This document shows, in pieces, positions 12,677 to 24,039 of a stretch of DNA of 64,000 bases. The notes below the pieces were generated by a model. The model was not told the DNA's origin, did no database searches, and worked only from the letters and a program-made list of their open reading frames with translations. The translations under genes and the position numbers were made by a program. Source of the DNA: Monodelphis domestica (Eukaryota > Chordata > Mammalia > Didelphimorphia > Didelphidae); contig NC_077228.1 of the NCBI RefSeq assembly GCF_027887165.1, positions 212,015,635-212,079,634 of the forward strand, given 5' to 3'. The stretch's first letter is position 1. Every line of letters begins with the position of its first letter.

Positions 12677-13603
12677 TGTGACAAGGAAATCACTTTTAAA
12701 AGACTGATATATATTAAGATCGCCAAGGAATTCAGCTATGTAATTCCTAAATGAAAACTCAAATCAGCAGTCAACCTTTTATAGAGTTTAATTACAGACA
12801 GGAGGAAGAAAGGAATTAGAGATAGAGAGAGAGAGGGAGAGAGAAAGGGGAGAGAAGGGAATAGGGCTTAAATACCCCTTCTGTTTAGGCTGGGCCAAAG
12901 GGCCCAAGCCCTTAGATAGCTGGGGCAAAGAAAAGAGATCAGTCCCTATTACTCACGTGACCAAAATGGAGAAACAGTCTCAGAGGCCCCCACCTTCAGC
13001 TTCCTTCAGAGCAAGCTTCTCAGAGCACCTCTCCAACCACTCAGAGCCAAAACTCTCCAACCACCCCCTCAGTCCTCAGACCCCTCTATCTTTAAGGAAA
13101 CATCCAAGTTCCCTCCCCTCAGTTCTCACATCTACCAATCACTGTCCATCAATTTCCCTGTGCCAATGGTGGCTCTAGCTTAACCCAGGACCACCCAGAG
13201 GTCTGTGGCTTTGCACATTTCTGTTGGAGGTCATATTCTCAAATAATTAAATTTTGATCTATGCTGCAGCCCTTCCTAAATCCTGTTAGGACTGAGTGGG
13301 GTGGAAATTGTATTTTCCAAGACCTGATTCTGTCATTCCAAGTATCTCTATTGTATCAATTCTAAAATCAATCATGACTCAAAGAAATTCCTGTTCTGTG
13401 CTTAAGCATAGGTCAAAGCCCTTTCCATTGTTCAGCAAAAGGTTTCTGTCCTAAAGTAATCTTAAGAAGGGAGGAGAAGGAACCTCCCATGCCAATGGGG
13501 TTCCCATTCCAATACACTATTAGTAAGAAATTTTCCAAGTATGAAATTTCCCAATGGTGAAATTTCCAACATTTATAAGTCTAAGAAATTTTAAGGTTTA
13601 CAA
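12677..13603 (-). mobile_element. Solo LTR of an endogenous retrovirus (class I-like)
   Basis: On the + strand it reads from TGTGACAAGGAAATCAC to AAGGTTTACA, with the 4-bp duplication AGTC at 12673-12676 and 13604-13607. It is closely similar over most of its length to the LTR at 40871-41794 and shares its 3' two-thirds (+ strand) with the LTR at 29032-30983. The - orientation is inferred from its relation to the retrovirus at 31.3-37.8 kb. It has no coding content. Confidence 0.85.
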
Positions 13604-13739
13604 GTCCCAGATTGCCAAGTCTAAGGTTCAAAATCTCCATTTATACACCAGGCATAGGGAGAGTATGTACTTTTGAGTATTTTCCTTTGTGGTTTCTGAA
13701 CTGTATGCCCATTCTTGCCTACAGACAGTGTTCTTTTTG

Positions 13740-14509
13740 TTGTTTTATTTTTATTTTATAATTTTATTTAGAATATTTTCCATGGTTACAAGTTTCATGT
13801 TCTTTCCCTCCCCTTTCCCCAATCCCCTCCCAAAGCTGATGCACAATTCCACTGGGTATTAACATATGACCTTGATCAGAACCTATTTCCATGTTGTTGA
13901 TGTTTGCACTAGAATGATCATTTAGAGTCTACATCCCCAATCATACTCCCATCGACCCATGTGATAAAGCAGTTGTTTTTCTTCTGTGTTTCTACTCCCA
14001 GTTCTTCCTCTGAATGTGGATAGCGTTCTTTCTCATAAGTCCCTTAGAATTGTTCTGGATCATTGTATTGCTGATAGTAGAGAAGTTCATTACATTCTAT
14101 TGTACCAGTGTATCAATCTCTGTGTCTGTGTACACTGTTCTCCGGGTTCTGCTCCTTTCACTCTGTATCAATTCCTGGAGGTCATTTCAGTTCACATCAA
14201 ATTCCTCCAGTTCATTATTTCTTTGAGCACAATAGTATTCCATCACCAACATATACCACAATTTGTACAGCCATTCCCCAATCAGAGGGCATCCCTCATT
14301 TTCCAATTTTTTGCCACCACAAACAGCATAGCTGTAAATATTTTTGTACAGGTCTTTTTCTTTATGGTCTCTTTGGGGGTATAAACCAGTAGTGCTATGG
14401 CTGAATCAAAGGGCAGACAGTCTTTTAGCACCCTTTGGGCATAGTTCCAGATTGCCTTCCAGAATGGTTGGATCAATTCACAACTCCACCAGGCACGTAT
14501 TTGGACATT
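13740..14509 (-). mobile_element. 5'-truncated L1, 3' part
   Basis: Complement of the L1 3' region seen at 62754-63354 (for example 'cattccccaatcagagggca', 'tccatggttacaagtttcat'). It is flanked by GTGTTCTTTTTG (13728-13739) and GTGTTCTTATTG (14510-14521), an 11/12 target-site duplication. The tail end faces left. Confidence 0.85.
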
Positions 14510-14692
14510 GTGTTCTTATTGGAGATTTGGGGTGGGCTTTTACATTTTGATTATTCCTGTTCTTATTTTATAGATAGGAAAAGTTATGCTTATTATTGCT
14601 TTTGCCTTATCATTTAGTAAATGTTTTATGTTCAAGAGTTAATGATCACTTAACTCCCATTGCCTAGTCCTCCCCAATTTTCTGTGAATCTT

Positions 14693-15525
14693 AAAACTGC
14701 TCAGACTCTACTTCAGAAGATTTGATTAAGTTATTCCCCATTTTTAACAATGGAGGTACTTGGTCAGGAATGTACTGAGAACTTTTAAAATTACTCCACC
14801 CTACTCAGACAGTGCCTTAGGGGAAGATAAAGTTGAAAAATCCTGATTGAAGAATGAAAAGTCCCTAACTCATACTTATAGTGAAGCTAAAACCTTAAGC
14901 TAGGTCTATTTTTAGATGTAATACAAAAAAAGTGCTCATTACCTATAAAGGTTAAATTAGTACCTAAAAGGTCAAGCAACTGGCAAGCTTAACAAAAGAG
15001 GTGTGAAGTACTCAGTAGATTTAATCTAACCAGAGAAGGTGAGAACAAAAGATGAGAACTAAGAATGGGCAGTCCTAGGAAAAAGCGTCTACTGTGATTG
15101 GTACACATGAAAATTTAGAGGAGGTAACATAAGAGAAAATTTCTTTAAAAGGGACTTACTGAGTTGGAGTTAGTTTTTTGGATTGGAAGTTAGTTGGAGT
15201 TGGAGGTCAGAGGTTTGGAGCTTGCTTGAAGATGATCTTGTGGTGAGTGATAAAGACTGACTTGCTCTCCCTTAGGCTCAGGCCTAGGCCATTTGGCCTA
15301 GACCCTTTCTACTATTTTCTCCTTCTCTCTCTCCTTCCCTTAATCCCTTCATTTATATTAGTTAAAATTGCCATAAAACCCAGTTCACTTGGGTATTTTC
15401 ATATTTGGGAATTTTCCCATGGTGACCACTTAATTTTAGATTTTAAATCAAGACGCTAAAAATTATCTTTACAGTTTGGCCGAAACCTTTACAGTTTTGG
15501 CAATTCACAGTCTTGGCAAACCACA
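14693..15525 (+). mobile_element. Solo LTR, related to the LTR of the 31.3-37.8 kb retrovirus
   Basis: Starts TGTGAATCTTAAAACTG and ends near 'aattatctttaca' plus a short 'ttttggcaattcaca' extension. The shared landmarks are the complement of those at 31292-32129 (ggcctaggcc, acccagttcacttgggta). TTTTC occurs at 14688-14692 and 15526-15530, a possible duplication, but this is T-rich sequence. The right end is uncertain by about 20-50 bases. Confidence 0.7.
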
Positions 15526-15699
15526 TTTTCACAGTTACATTTCTAAACTGTAACCAATACAAAGTATAAAGAGTTAAAAAAAAAGTTAATGACATCATGT
15601 CTGCATATGTATAGCCTAAATTAAATTGCTTACAAGATTTATTGCATTATTGACTAAATTTAATGTATATGTTCCTTCCAAGTAATTAATTAGCATAGC

Positions 15700-16480
15700 T
15701 AACATTATGAATATAAATTCATAACACCTCTCCTATACAGTCACCTTGATTTTCTCTTCTGACACTGCCACCATCCTGAAGCAAATCTTCACCATGCTTT
15801 GACTACTAAAATTGTCTCTGCATTGGTCTCCCTTCTCTCATTTCTCCCACTTCAGTCCACCCTCCACTTGGGGATCATATAATCTTCCTAAGGTGAAAGG
15901 ATGACAGTAACATCAACTTCTCTCCTTCCATTTAATAAACTCCATCTTGACTCCCTAATACTTCCAATATAAAATATAAAACCTTGTTTGGATCTTAAAG
16001 CCCTTCATAAATGTGGTCCTTTCCTACCTTTCTAGTCCTCTTAAGCAAATTCCCCCACACTTAAACTTTGATCCTGTGACATTCAACCCTTTGCTGTTCC
16101 TCCCATAGGACACTCTCTTGGGCATTTTTCTGATAGTTCCCTATGAGTGGCATTCTCTTGTACCTTCTCTCTGCCTTCTGGCCTTCCTCAAGGCTCAATT
16201 ATGAGCCTTTCCATATACACCCTAAGGCTAGGGCTTTCTCTCTGATGTAACCTGTCTATCCTTTATTTATATATATTGCTAACATATGGTTGTTTGCATT
16301 GTCTGTACAATTAAACAGTGAGCTCCCTGGGAGAAGGAATTTTTTGGTCCTTCTGTGTATCTCCAGTGCATGGCACAGAGCCTGGCACAAAGTAGGCATG
16401 AGAGATAACTAACTGCTTAGTACCTGCCTGGCATATAGTAGGTGCTTAATGAATGTTTGTAATCTAATCTAATTGGATCT
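15700..16480 (+). repeat. L2-type LINE 3' end
   Basis: Text such as 'agtgagctccctgggaga', 'ccagtgcatggcacagagcc' and 'aggtgcttaatgaatgttt' at about 16315-16460 is the L2 3' end. The block from about 15720 is probably the body of the same element. Confidence 0.7.
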
Positions 16481-16599
16481 AACTGGATTTCAACATTTTG
16501 GGGCTGAGAAGTCAATGAAGAAACCTAGAAGGAATGAAGTCGGTGAGAAGGTTGACATTACCAAAAAGGCAGCAACCAAACCTCAAGGTTTTGCCTCTC

Positions 16600-16764
16600 C
16601 TAGACGACTCGACCCCGCCTCCGCCTCGTTCACAGGTCCTGGGGCACGCCCCAGTGACGTAGGCTGTCTGGGGGCGGGGCTAGGCAGCCTTCTCGGATCT
16701 GGCCACGCAAGGGCCGCCCCTTTGGGGTCCTGACGGCGGCGCTAACGCTGCAGCCCTAGGGAAG
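16600..16764 (+). promoter_or_regulatory. MRPL38: MRPL38 CpG-rich promoter and 5' UTR
   Basis: A sharp rise in CpG content begins near 16600 and continues into exon 2. Visible elements are a perfect inverted repeat CTGGGGC-AC-GCCCCAG at 16639-16654, directly followed by a CRE-like TGACGT (16655-16660), and a GC box GGGGCGGGGC (16671-16680). There is no TATA box. A YY1-type AAGATGGCGGC motif spans the start codon. CpG-island, Sp1 and YY1 architecture is usual for nuclear genes of mitochondrial ribosomal proteins. The transcription start is not known. Confidence 0.7.
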
Positions 16765-19700
16765 ATGGCGGCGCCCTGGTGGAGAGTCGCGCTGTACGGA
16801 ACGCGGAACAGTCGCGGCTTCAGCACCACGGGTGAGGGGCTAGGACAGGGAGGGGAGGGAACGGGACAAGGCCAGAGTTGAGGGTCGGAGTCGCGTCCAC
16901 TGGACTGGAGCTAGCTCTTCTGCCGGTGACTTCCTGGTTTTCTCCGCCCCGCAGCCGTTCTGAGCCGCCGGTCCGCCCCGCTAGGACCCATGCCCAATGA
17001 GGACATCGACGTGAGCTCGCTGGAGAGCCTGGAGAAGTATCGCAGCTTCGACCGCTACCAGCGCCGCGCAGAAAGCGAAGCGAAGGATCCGCACTGGTGG
17101 AAGAGCTACCGTGACTACTTCCGGCAGCCCTCAGGTGCACGAGAATGCCTCGGGATCTTTTCTCTATCCTCGCGAGACTGGCCCGGGCTCCGCCCTCACC
17201 CTGCCCTTCCTCCCCTCCCTCGCCCCCAGGCACTCAACCCTAAATGGAGAGCTAGGTGTCATGGTTTCCAGCCCCGCCTCATTTTACTTAGGTGGGGACT
17301 TGAGCCCTTCCTGGAGAGGTGAAAGGATTCATGTTAGGGTACCCAAATAGTGTAACTTTTCCTTAAAAAAAAAAATGGAGATGATAATCTTATCTCATCC
17401 CTCTGAGCTATCAGCTCATTATATATATATATATATCATTATCAGCAAAATGGAAATGATAATAATTATTATAGCTAATATTTATATAGTGCTCACTATG
17501 CCCTAGGTACTGTGCTAAACATCTTCAATTCCTCACAACACCCCTGGGGAGATAGGTGCAATTATGATTCTCATTTTACCGACTTATCAGTGGTTAAATG
17601 ACGTGCTAATAATCTGTAGGGATGTGAGAATCAAATGAGTGAATGTAAAGCATGCTACACACCTCAAAGCACTGTATCAATTTCAATTCCTACTGTTCTC
17701 CTTATAATTATTATAACTACTCTTAGATGTAATGATAAATGTAGGAACCAAAGTGTCTTGCTCTTTCCTAGCTATGATCCTAAACAATCATTTTGTTTCT
17801 CGGAGCCTCAGTTTCTCCTTTTGTAAAATGAGGAGGATTCTTGTACTATTTTACTCAGGATGGTTGCAAGGAATAGGTGGTTGCAAGGAGATAAATTGCC
17901 TTGCTGCAGAGAGGGCCCGGTTGAGATTTAGATAAACATGGAGTGATAGTGAACCCACCATAGCTTTTCCAGCAAGTAAGAACAGAGGAAACGAGTGAGA
18001 GTGATCCTCCAGGGGTGGGGCTTGGCAAGATGTAGGTTGGTCATAAAATCTGGGAGCAAAGAATTTGAGACAAAATAAAGTAAAATTGAATTAGTTAATA
18101 GGATTGAGAAGGAAAGAAGAGAGTGATGGCCTGGAACAGGTCTAAAAAGTGGAGGGTTTAGAGGTTGATATGACAGTACAGAGTGTAGGACCAAGTAAAG
18201 TGGGGCAAATCCCTCATGTTCTAAAGGCCTGGGAATGTACTGATGTGTTGACAGATTTGAAAGTGTGTTGAGAAGGAAGTAGAGATTTAGGGGATCTAAG
18301 ATGTAGAGAGAGATGGAGTGGTAATGGTTCTGATCAGATAAAGCTGTTTCAGCAAGATGGAATTGGTCTGAATGGAACTGGATTACAGAAACACTAAAGG
18401 TTTGACCCTCCCTATGTGAGGCAGAGATAGGTTATGGGCATTGAGTAGATTGAAGAACCAGAAAGTTAGGATGCTTAAGAGAACACCATACATGTTGATG
18501 TCTCCTGGTACAAGGTCAGGAGTTGGTGAAGAAAGTGAACAGGTTGTGGAATTTATGAGGAAAGGAGAGAAAATAATGGAAGATCACAAGCCCCAAGATT
18601 TGGCTTGGATAAAGCAAACCTTAAAGAGGAAAAGGTTGTTGAGTGCTGGGGGAAGAGGCAATAGAAATACAGGTATCCCTTCCACATCAAAGGAGTTAGG
18701 AGCATGGTGCCCTCACAGACTAGAAAAGACAATCAAAAATTTTGGGGCTCTTCATACCACAGAAAAAGTCTGAATTTTTTCTTTTTCTTTTATGGGGTGT
18801 TAATAGTACCTTGTAAATTTTGAGTTAAATATGCATTTCTGAGTTTCTAAACTTTTTCTGTGTTATCTTGCTGGCCTTTGTATGTCATATTGAGCTTCCT
18901 CAAAACTCCCCAAAATTCCCATTTAATTTCTTATGCTGATTTAAGATATATATCAATATATCAAAACCACAGTGGAGAAAATTGTGATGTGGAAAGGAAT
19001 GCTAGAAAATATGGCCAGGGATGCAGTGTCAACAAGATCCAAGTCTTTGTAACTGTCAAAAATTAGAAGGATTTAAAATGCTAATTGAAATATACATTAT
19101 TAAACATAGCCAGTGTGCATATTTATTTTCCAGGACTATGCATATTTGTTATGGGAGGAGGTTTCTTTTTTTTTTCTTTCAATTTTTCAGTTGTGGGGCA
19201 GTACAAGGGAGAGATAATACTTGTTTATAAAAAGAAAAAAGATTTTTAAAAGAAAATGGAGGGAATATGAAAGGAAGAGAAGTGGAGGAGATGTCCCTAA
19301 ATTTGGAGTCAGGAAGACAGGTTCAAATCTGTTCTGTGCATGTGAAGGGAATGGGAATTCCAAAAGGTCCAGTGAAAGTGGCTAGAGTGGGTGTTGGGTT
19401 GGCTTGAGATAGATGAGTTTGAGAGAGGTGATGATAAAGGCTGTATTTTGGGGTAGTTTATTCTCGGGGAGTCAACAATGCAGGAACACTGGCTTTGGAA
19501 GGGTAAAAAGCCCTAGGAGTTTGCTGCCAGTAATAGAGGAAGAGTTCAGGCAGAGTAGCAGTAGATGAAAGCAGCTCCAGTGATGATGGCATGGGAGTAG
19601 TCATTCTTTGTCTTGGGTCTACTTCAGTCTTCTTCCCCTAAGCTTCACAACTTCTTCAGCCATTCCCTTGTCTGGGGGAATGCCCGTTTCTTTCAGTTCT

Positions 19701-22700
19701 TTATTGCTCCAATAATTGCTATTGTAATTATTTATCTAAAAGTTGAAAAATATCTTGTGTTTTTCATCAACCTTTTGTGGGCATTGCCTTTTCTACTCTA
19801 CCCACACTGCTTCCTCATTTCCACCGTTTAAGGAAAGATAGCCCCTGTAGCATTCCAAGCATATTCACATCTAAGAAATATAAATGATTGTATGGTTACT
19901 GTGTCCTCAGACACAAGGTTATACCACTGATATCTGTGGGCAGACACTCTTGACCTAGCCATGCTGCCCTTGTTCAAGGCAGACTCATTAACATTTGGTG
20001 CGGAGTGTGGCACCCCAGATATGGGACCTGAACCCACAATCCCTGGCTTAGGATGCCAGTGCCTTATCCTATGTAGCATCTCCTGGCCAGCAGGGGCTAC
20101 AAGAAGGGATTTTCCCTTTGTGGGTTGGATCTGAGGAGGAACAGGGAGTCTGAGAACCCGGGTGAAGAATGAGAGACACAGACAAGTCAGTATTTAGATA
20201 GGGCAGGCAAAACCCCTATGATATACACCTTGGAAGGAAAATATGAGAGCCAGTGAAACACTGGGGAGAGAAAGAAAATAAGGTAGAGAATGCAAAGCCA
20301 AGAGAGGCTAGAGGTTCAAGAGGGGAGAAGGTTCCAAAAGAAAAATCACGGGGTTGCCTTCTGTTTTTATTACAGCATGGCTTGGGAGGTACTCCCAAAC
20401 ACATAACAAATACGTAGCAAAGCATAGACAATTCAGATTGGATGGCAAAGTAATGGTGACACCCTTTGGGCGTTGGGTGTGTCGACTTCAACCCAGGCTT
20501 TTACAAAGGAATTCGACACTCCACACCAAATGTTAATGAGTCTGCCTTGAACAAGGGCAGCATGGCTAGGTCAAGAGTGTCTGCCCACAGATATCAGTGG
20601 TATAACCTTGTACAAGTCTGAGGACACAGTAACCATATAATCATTTATATTTCTTAGATGTGAATATGCTTGGAATGCTACAACCCCTTTGCTAGAAATG
20701 TTGTCTATCACTTTCATTCATACACAGCTCCCATATAATTTCTTTTTATGTCCCTACATGGGTTGCACAACTTCTGCTGGCATCTTTATTGTATCAAACA
20801 AAGGAGATCAGAACTGGGTCAACTCTGAGCACTCATCTAAGTCCAACACCCTCATTTTGTAGAGGAGCAAATTGTTTAATCTAGGCCATACCCATTAACA
20901 GTTACTAACTAAAAATTTTGAGCAAGCCCCCTCCCTGGGCTTCAGCAAAATGATAGAGTTGGGCTAGATGATCTTGAAGATCACTCTCATTTATAAGCAT
21001 TAGAATACTTTTTAATCATGTGTAAAAACATTTTTAATCCAAAAAGAGTTGGGAGTATGCCAGACTTGATCTTATCTAGACTCTCATGGACCTACCTTCT
21101 ACCCAGATCCCAAAGACAAAATAGACATTGGGTTTCCTCCCAACAAGACAACCCAAAGGCAACAACAGGTCCTTGAAAGAAAGAAAATCCTTCAGGAGAA
21201 CCGGGCTAGGATGGAGAAGAGTGCCCACTTCCATAATGGTGAGCATCATTGAAGGTTTTGGGGGTAGTATAGGGCAAGATGAGCCCAGCTGACTGGGATG
21301 GCCTCTTCATGTATTTCTCTGATTTACACAGTTTCTATCCCACTGGAGGAGGTTAAAGCTGATTGGGAGAAGACCGTTGGCCCTTATCACAAGAAGCGCC
21401 TGGCTGAGTACTATGGCCTCTACCAAGACTTGTTCTTGGGTGCCACATTTGTACCCTGGGTCCCCTTGAATGTTGCCTATAATCTGGGAGAAGAACTGAT
21501 GATGCCCGTGTTCCATGGGAATGAGGTTACACCAACTGAGGTAACCTGTCACCCTCCCACATACACATATGCCTTTCCTATGTCCTGTTTAAGTCCCAGC
21601 ACAAAGGGGCAATAAGGTGGCTCAGTAGATACAGAGCCAGGCCTGGAGACAGAAGGACCTGGGTTCACATCTGGCCTCAGACCCTTCCTAGCTGTGTGAC
21701 CCTGGGCAAGTCACTTAATCCCAGTTGCCTAGTCCTTACCACTCTTCTGCCTTGGAACTGATACCTAGTATTGATTTTAAGGTAGAAGGAAAGGGTATAA
21801 AAAAATCTTATAATTCTGCCTCCTGTTCACCTCTTTGGTTTCTTCTTGCCTCTCTGTGACAGATTGGTTCCTATTGAGCTATATAGTCTTTGCTCTGAAC
21901 TGTCTTTATTCCCTGGGTCCAGCTGTGGCCTCTTTCTGCCTTTTCTTGTTGTCAGGCCACTAATCCCCCAGAGGTGACATATGAAGCCGAAAAGGGCTCC
22001 CTGTGGACTTTGCTGCTCACCAACTTGGGTATGTGCCTTTGGCAGGATGGGCTCTTATCCCTCCTTTCTTTCCTGGGCCTCTCATATCATTGAACTGCCC
22101 TACAGACCAAAGCCTAAGAAGGGGAGGGGAGGGGAGGGGAGGGGAGACAGGATAACACCTAGAGTTGTGCAGACTGGAAGGTCCACTCTTGCACCACACC
22201 CCATATCCATTCTATGCCCCATGGTAAACAGCTTCTTTTTGTATGCAGATGGACACTTACAGGAACAGGATGCTGAATATATCCACTGGTTGGTGTAAGT
22301 GTAAGGGGGAAGACTTTGGGAAACATTGAAGAGAGATGGGGAAAGAAGGGTACAGTAGAGGGAGGGAAATTTCTGCTGGATTCTGAATCTAAATTTGAGG
22401 GTTGGGGGCTAGATGGCTCAGTGGATAGAGATCCAAGCCTAGAGATGGGAGGTCTTGGGTTCAAATATGGCCTCAGACACTTTCTAGCTATGTGACCGTG
22501 GGCAAGTCATTTAACCCCCATTACTTTAACTCTTAACATTCTTCTGCCTTGGAATTAGTACCTAGTATTGACTCCAAGAAAGATTTCAGGGGAAAAACCA
22601 GCTTGGAACGTAAACTTCTACAGAAGGGTAAGTCAGTGTCTAGGCCATGCATGTAGGACTTTGGGGGAAATAAGGGGCATATGCCAGTGCCTCACACCTC

Positions 22701-23674
22701 TGTTCCTGCAGGTAGTCTGGAAAGAGCTGGCTTAAAGATGGGGTGATATGCCACCTTCTGCAATCTTGGCATTGGGGAGGAGTTGCATTTAAACAGGAAA
22801 CACAATTTCCTCCCTGACCAGGACCAACATCCCAGGCAACGATGTGTCTGCAGGACAGGAGATGTGCCACTACCTCCCACCTTTCCCCTCTAAAGGGACT
22901 GGTTTTCACCGTTTCACTTTCCTCCTTTTCAAGCAGCACCAACCTATTGACTTTTCTGGAGATGCCCGTCCCACACCTTGGTAATTTCTCCTCAAAGGCC
23001 TCACCCTGGGTGTCTGCAGAATGGTTGAACCTTGTTCTTAAGGAGCTCTGAGTTTTCTGAAATTTAACTTGTGATTGGAGGAATGGGGAATGTGCTGGAC
23101 AAAACTGCAAAATTTTTTTAAAGTAGATTCTGGGAAAGGAAGAGGCATCTGTGAGGCCACTCACACTGTTTCATCTTCTCTCTATAGTTACCATCTTGCT
23201 ATGAGAACGTTCCGCACATTTGATTTCTATAAGAAGCACCAGGATTCCATGACCCCAACTGGCCTGGCCTTCTTCCAGTGCCGCTGGGACGACTCTGTCA
23301 CCCACGTCTATCATCACCTGCTCAGTAAGTGGGACACAGTGGAGTCAGGGCTTTCTTTGTTCATTGGAAGGGGCACTGATGACCATATGGCTACCTAAAT
23401 TATACAAGCAAGCCCTGTCACCACATAGAAGAAACAAGGAAGAAATCTGGGTGTGTGGTAGGATGCCTTCTCTGGGGAAGCTTAGGACTGGGGGGTGAGG
23501 GGGGACATTCACCTGAACCTCTTAATTCATTTTGCAGATATGCGAGAGCCAGTGTTTGAGTTTGTACGCCCACCCCCTTACCATCCCTTACAAAAGAAGT
23601 TCCCTCATCGGCAACCACTGCGATATTTAGATCGATACCGAGACAGCCATGAACCCAGCTATGGCATCTACTGA
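16765..23674 (+). CDS. MRPL38: MRPL38, mitochondrial large-ribosomal-subunit protein mL38 (complete, 9 exons)
   Basis: mL38 is a vertebrate-type subunit of the 39S mitoribosome, built round a phosphatidylethanolamine-binding-protein (PEBP) fold. Exons: 16765-16831, 16955-17134, 21107-21238, 21332-21540, 21956-22028, 22249-22294, 22822-22980, 23188-23324 and 23538-23674. All introns have GT-AG ends and all phases agree, giving 1,140 nt or 379 residues (human about 380). The N terminus ([12 protein letters not shown], Arg-rich, no acidic residue) fits a mitochondrial presequence. A charged helix follows ([20 protein letters not shown]). The PEBP core runs from about residue 195: [39 protein letters not shown] and [12 protein letters not shown]. 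The C terminus [19 protein letters not shown] matches the human end. Intron 2 (about 4 kb) carries the inverted LTR described below. I see no AATAAA in the first 300 bases after the stop. Confidence 0.97.
17135..19845. other. MRPL38 intron 2, left part
   Basis: A MIR/L2-like piece (tatagtgctcactatgccc, cctcacaacacccctgggga) lies at about 17450-17600, next to an (AT)n run at 17420. From 17930 to 19840 I recognise no repeat, RNA or exon. Confidence 0.45.
19846..20682 (-). mobile_element. LTR with long inverted end arms and an embedded tRNA-Arg segment
   Basis: An LTR of about 600 bp (sense on the - strand, 20682 to 20084: TGTAGCATTCC ... CTGGCCA, with AATAAA in the middle) is followed by 13 bases, a tRNA-like stretch (20070-20008), and then the first about 165 bp of the same LTR inverted (20007-19846). 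The two arms, 19846-20009 and 20516-20682, differ by only two substitutions and one 4-base indel. The whole unit sits between AGCCCC and ACCCC. A normal copy of the same LTR family is at 24484-25076. Class is uncertain (class II-like). No coding content. Confidence 0.8.
20008..20070 (-). tRNA. tRNA-Arg(CCT)-derived segment with encoded CCA (pseudo-tRNA)
   Basis: On the - strand it runs from AGGATAAGGC through the anticodon stem-loop CTGGC-ATCCTAA-GCCAG (anticodon CCT) and the T arm to CTGGGGTG-CCA. It matches the remembered mammalian tRNA-Arg-CCT at nearly all positions, except a 2-base insertion in the acceptor/T junction and three or so substitutions. The 5' acceptor and most of the D arm are absent, so it is not a functional gene. 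The CCA is normally added after transcription, so this copy came from a mature tRNA. Confidence 0.85.
21606..21806 (+). repeat. Marsupial tRNA-derived SINE
   Basis: Near full-length copy in MRPL38 intron 4: 'aaggtggctcagtagata', 'ctgtgtgaccctgggcaag', tail 'ttgattttaaggtagaagg' and an A-rich end. Confidence 0.9.
22117..22147. repeat. (GGGGA)n short tandem repeat
   Basis: Six G-runs of at least four in MRPL38 intron 5; a strong G-quadruplex candidate on the coding strand. Confidence 0.9.
22404..22588 (+). repeat. Marsupial tRNA-derived SINE
   Basis: Copy in MRPL38 intron 6 with 'tagatggctcagtggata', 'gggttcaaatatggcctca' and 'agtattgactccaagaaag'. Confidence 0.88.
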
Positions 23675-24039
23675 AGGACTGAGTCACCCAAGGTTTACAG
23701 GATACCCAGAGGGAACTAGCAGCAGACCTGAGATATACCCTTAGAGCTATCCTGGTCCAATTCATCTTTCAAGAAAAATAATAGGTTAGAGGCTCCCAAC
23801 CATCAGCTCCCTGGAAGCTCTTCCCTGAGGCTGTTATTCTGCCAATGCTTTCCTTGTATATCCACATGGTTTGGGAGCAAGAAAGAGCTGTAGGGTATCA
23901 AGGTCAGAGAATGTGAATCAAGTTGATTTCAGATATGCAACATGGTATAATACATAGCTGACCTTAAAGTCAGGATATGATTCAAGTCCCATGCTCTGAT
24001 ATTAGCTTCTCAGTGTTCCAGAACATACTCTTTTTGTCC

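Noticed and set aside
20008-20070. Functional tRNA-Arg gene
   Set aside because: The 5' acceptor strand and D arm are missing and CCA is encoded, so it is a copied tRNA fragment.
22640-23164. 174-codon open frame on the - strand
   Set aside because: Antisense of MRPL38 exon 7 and intron; the sense strand is the conserved one.
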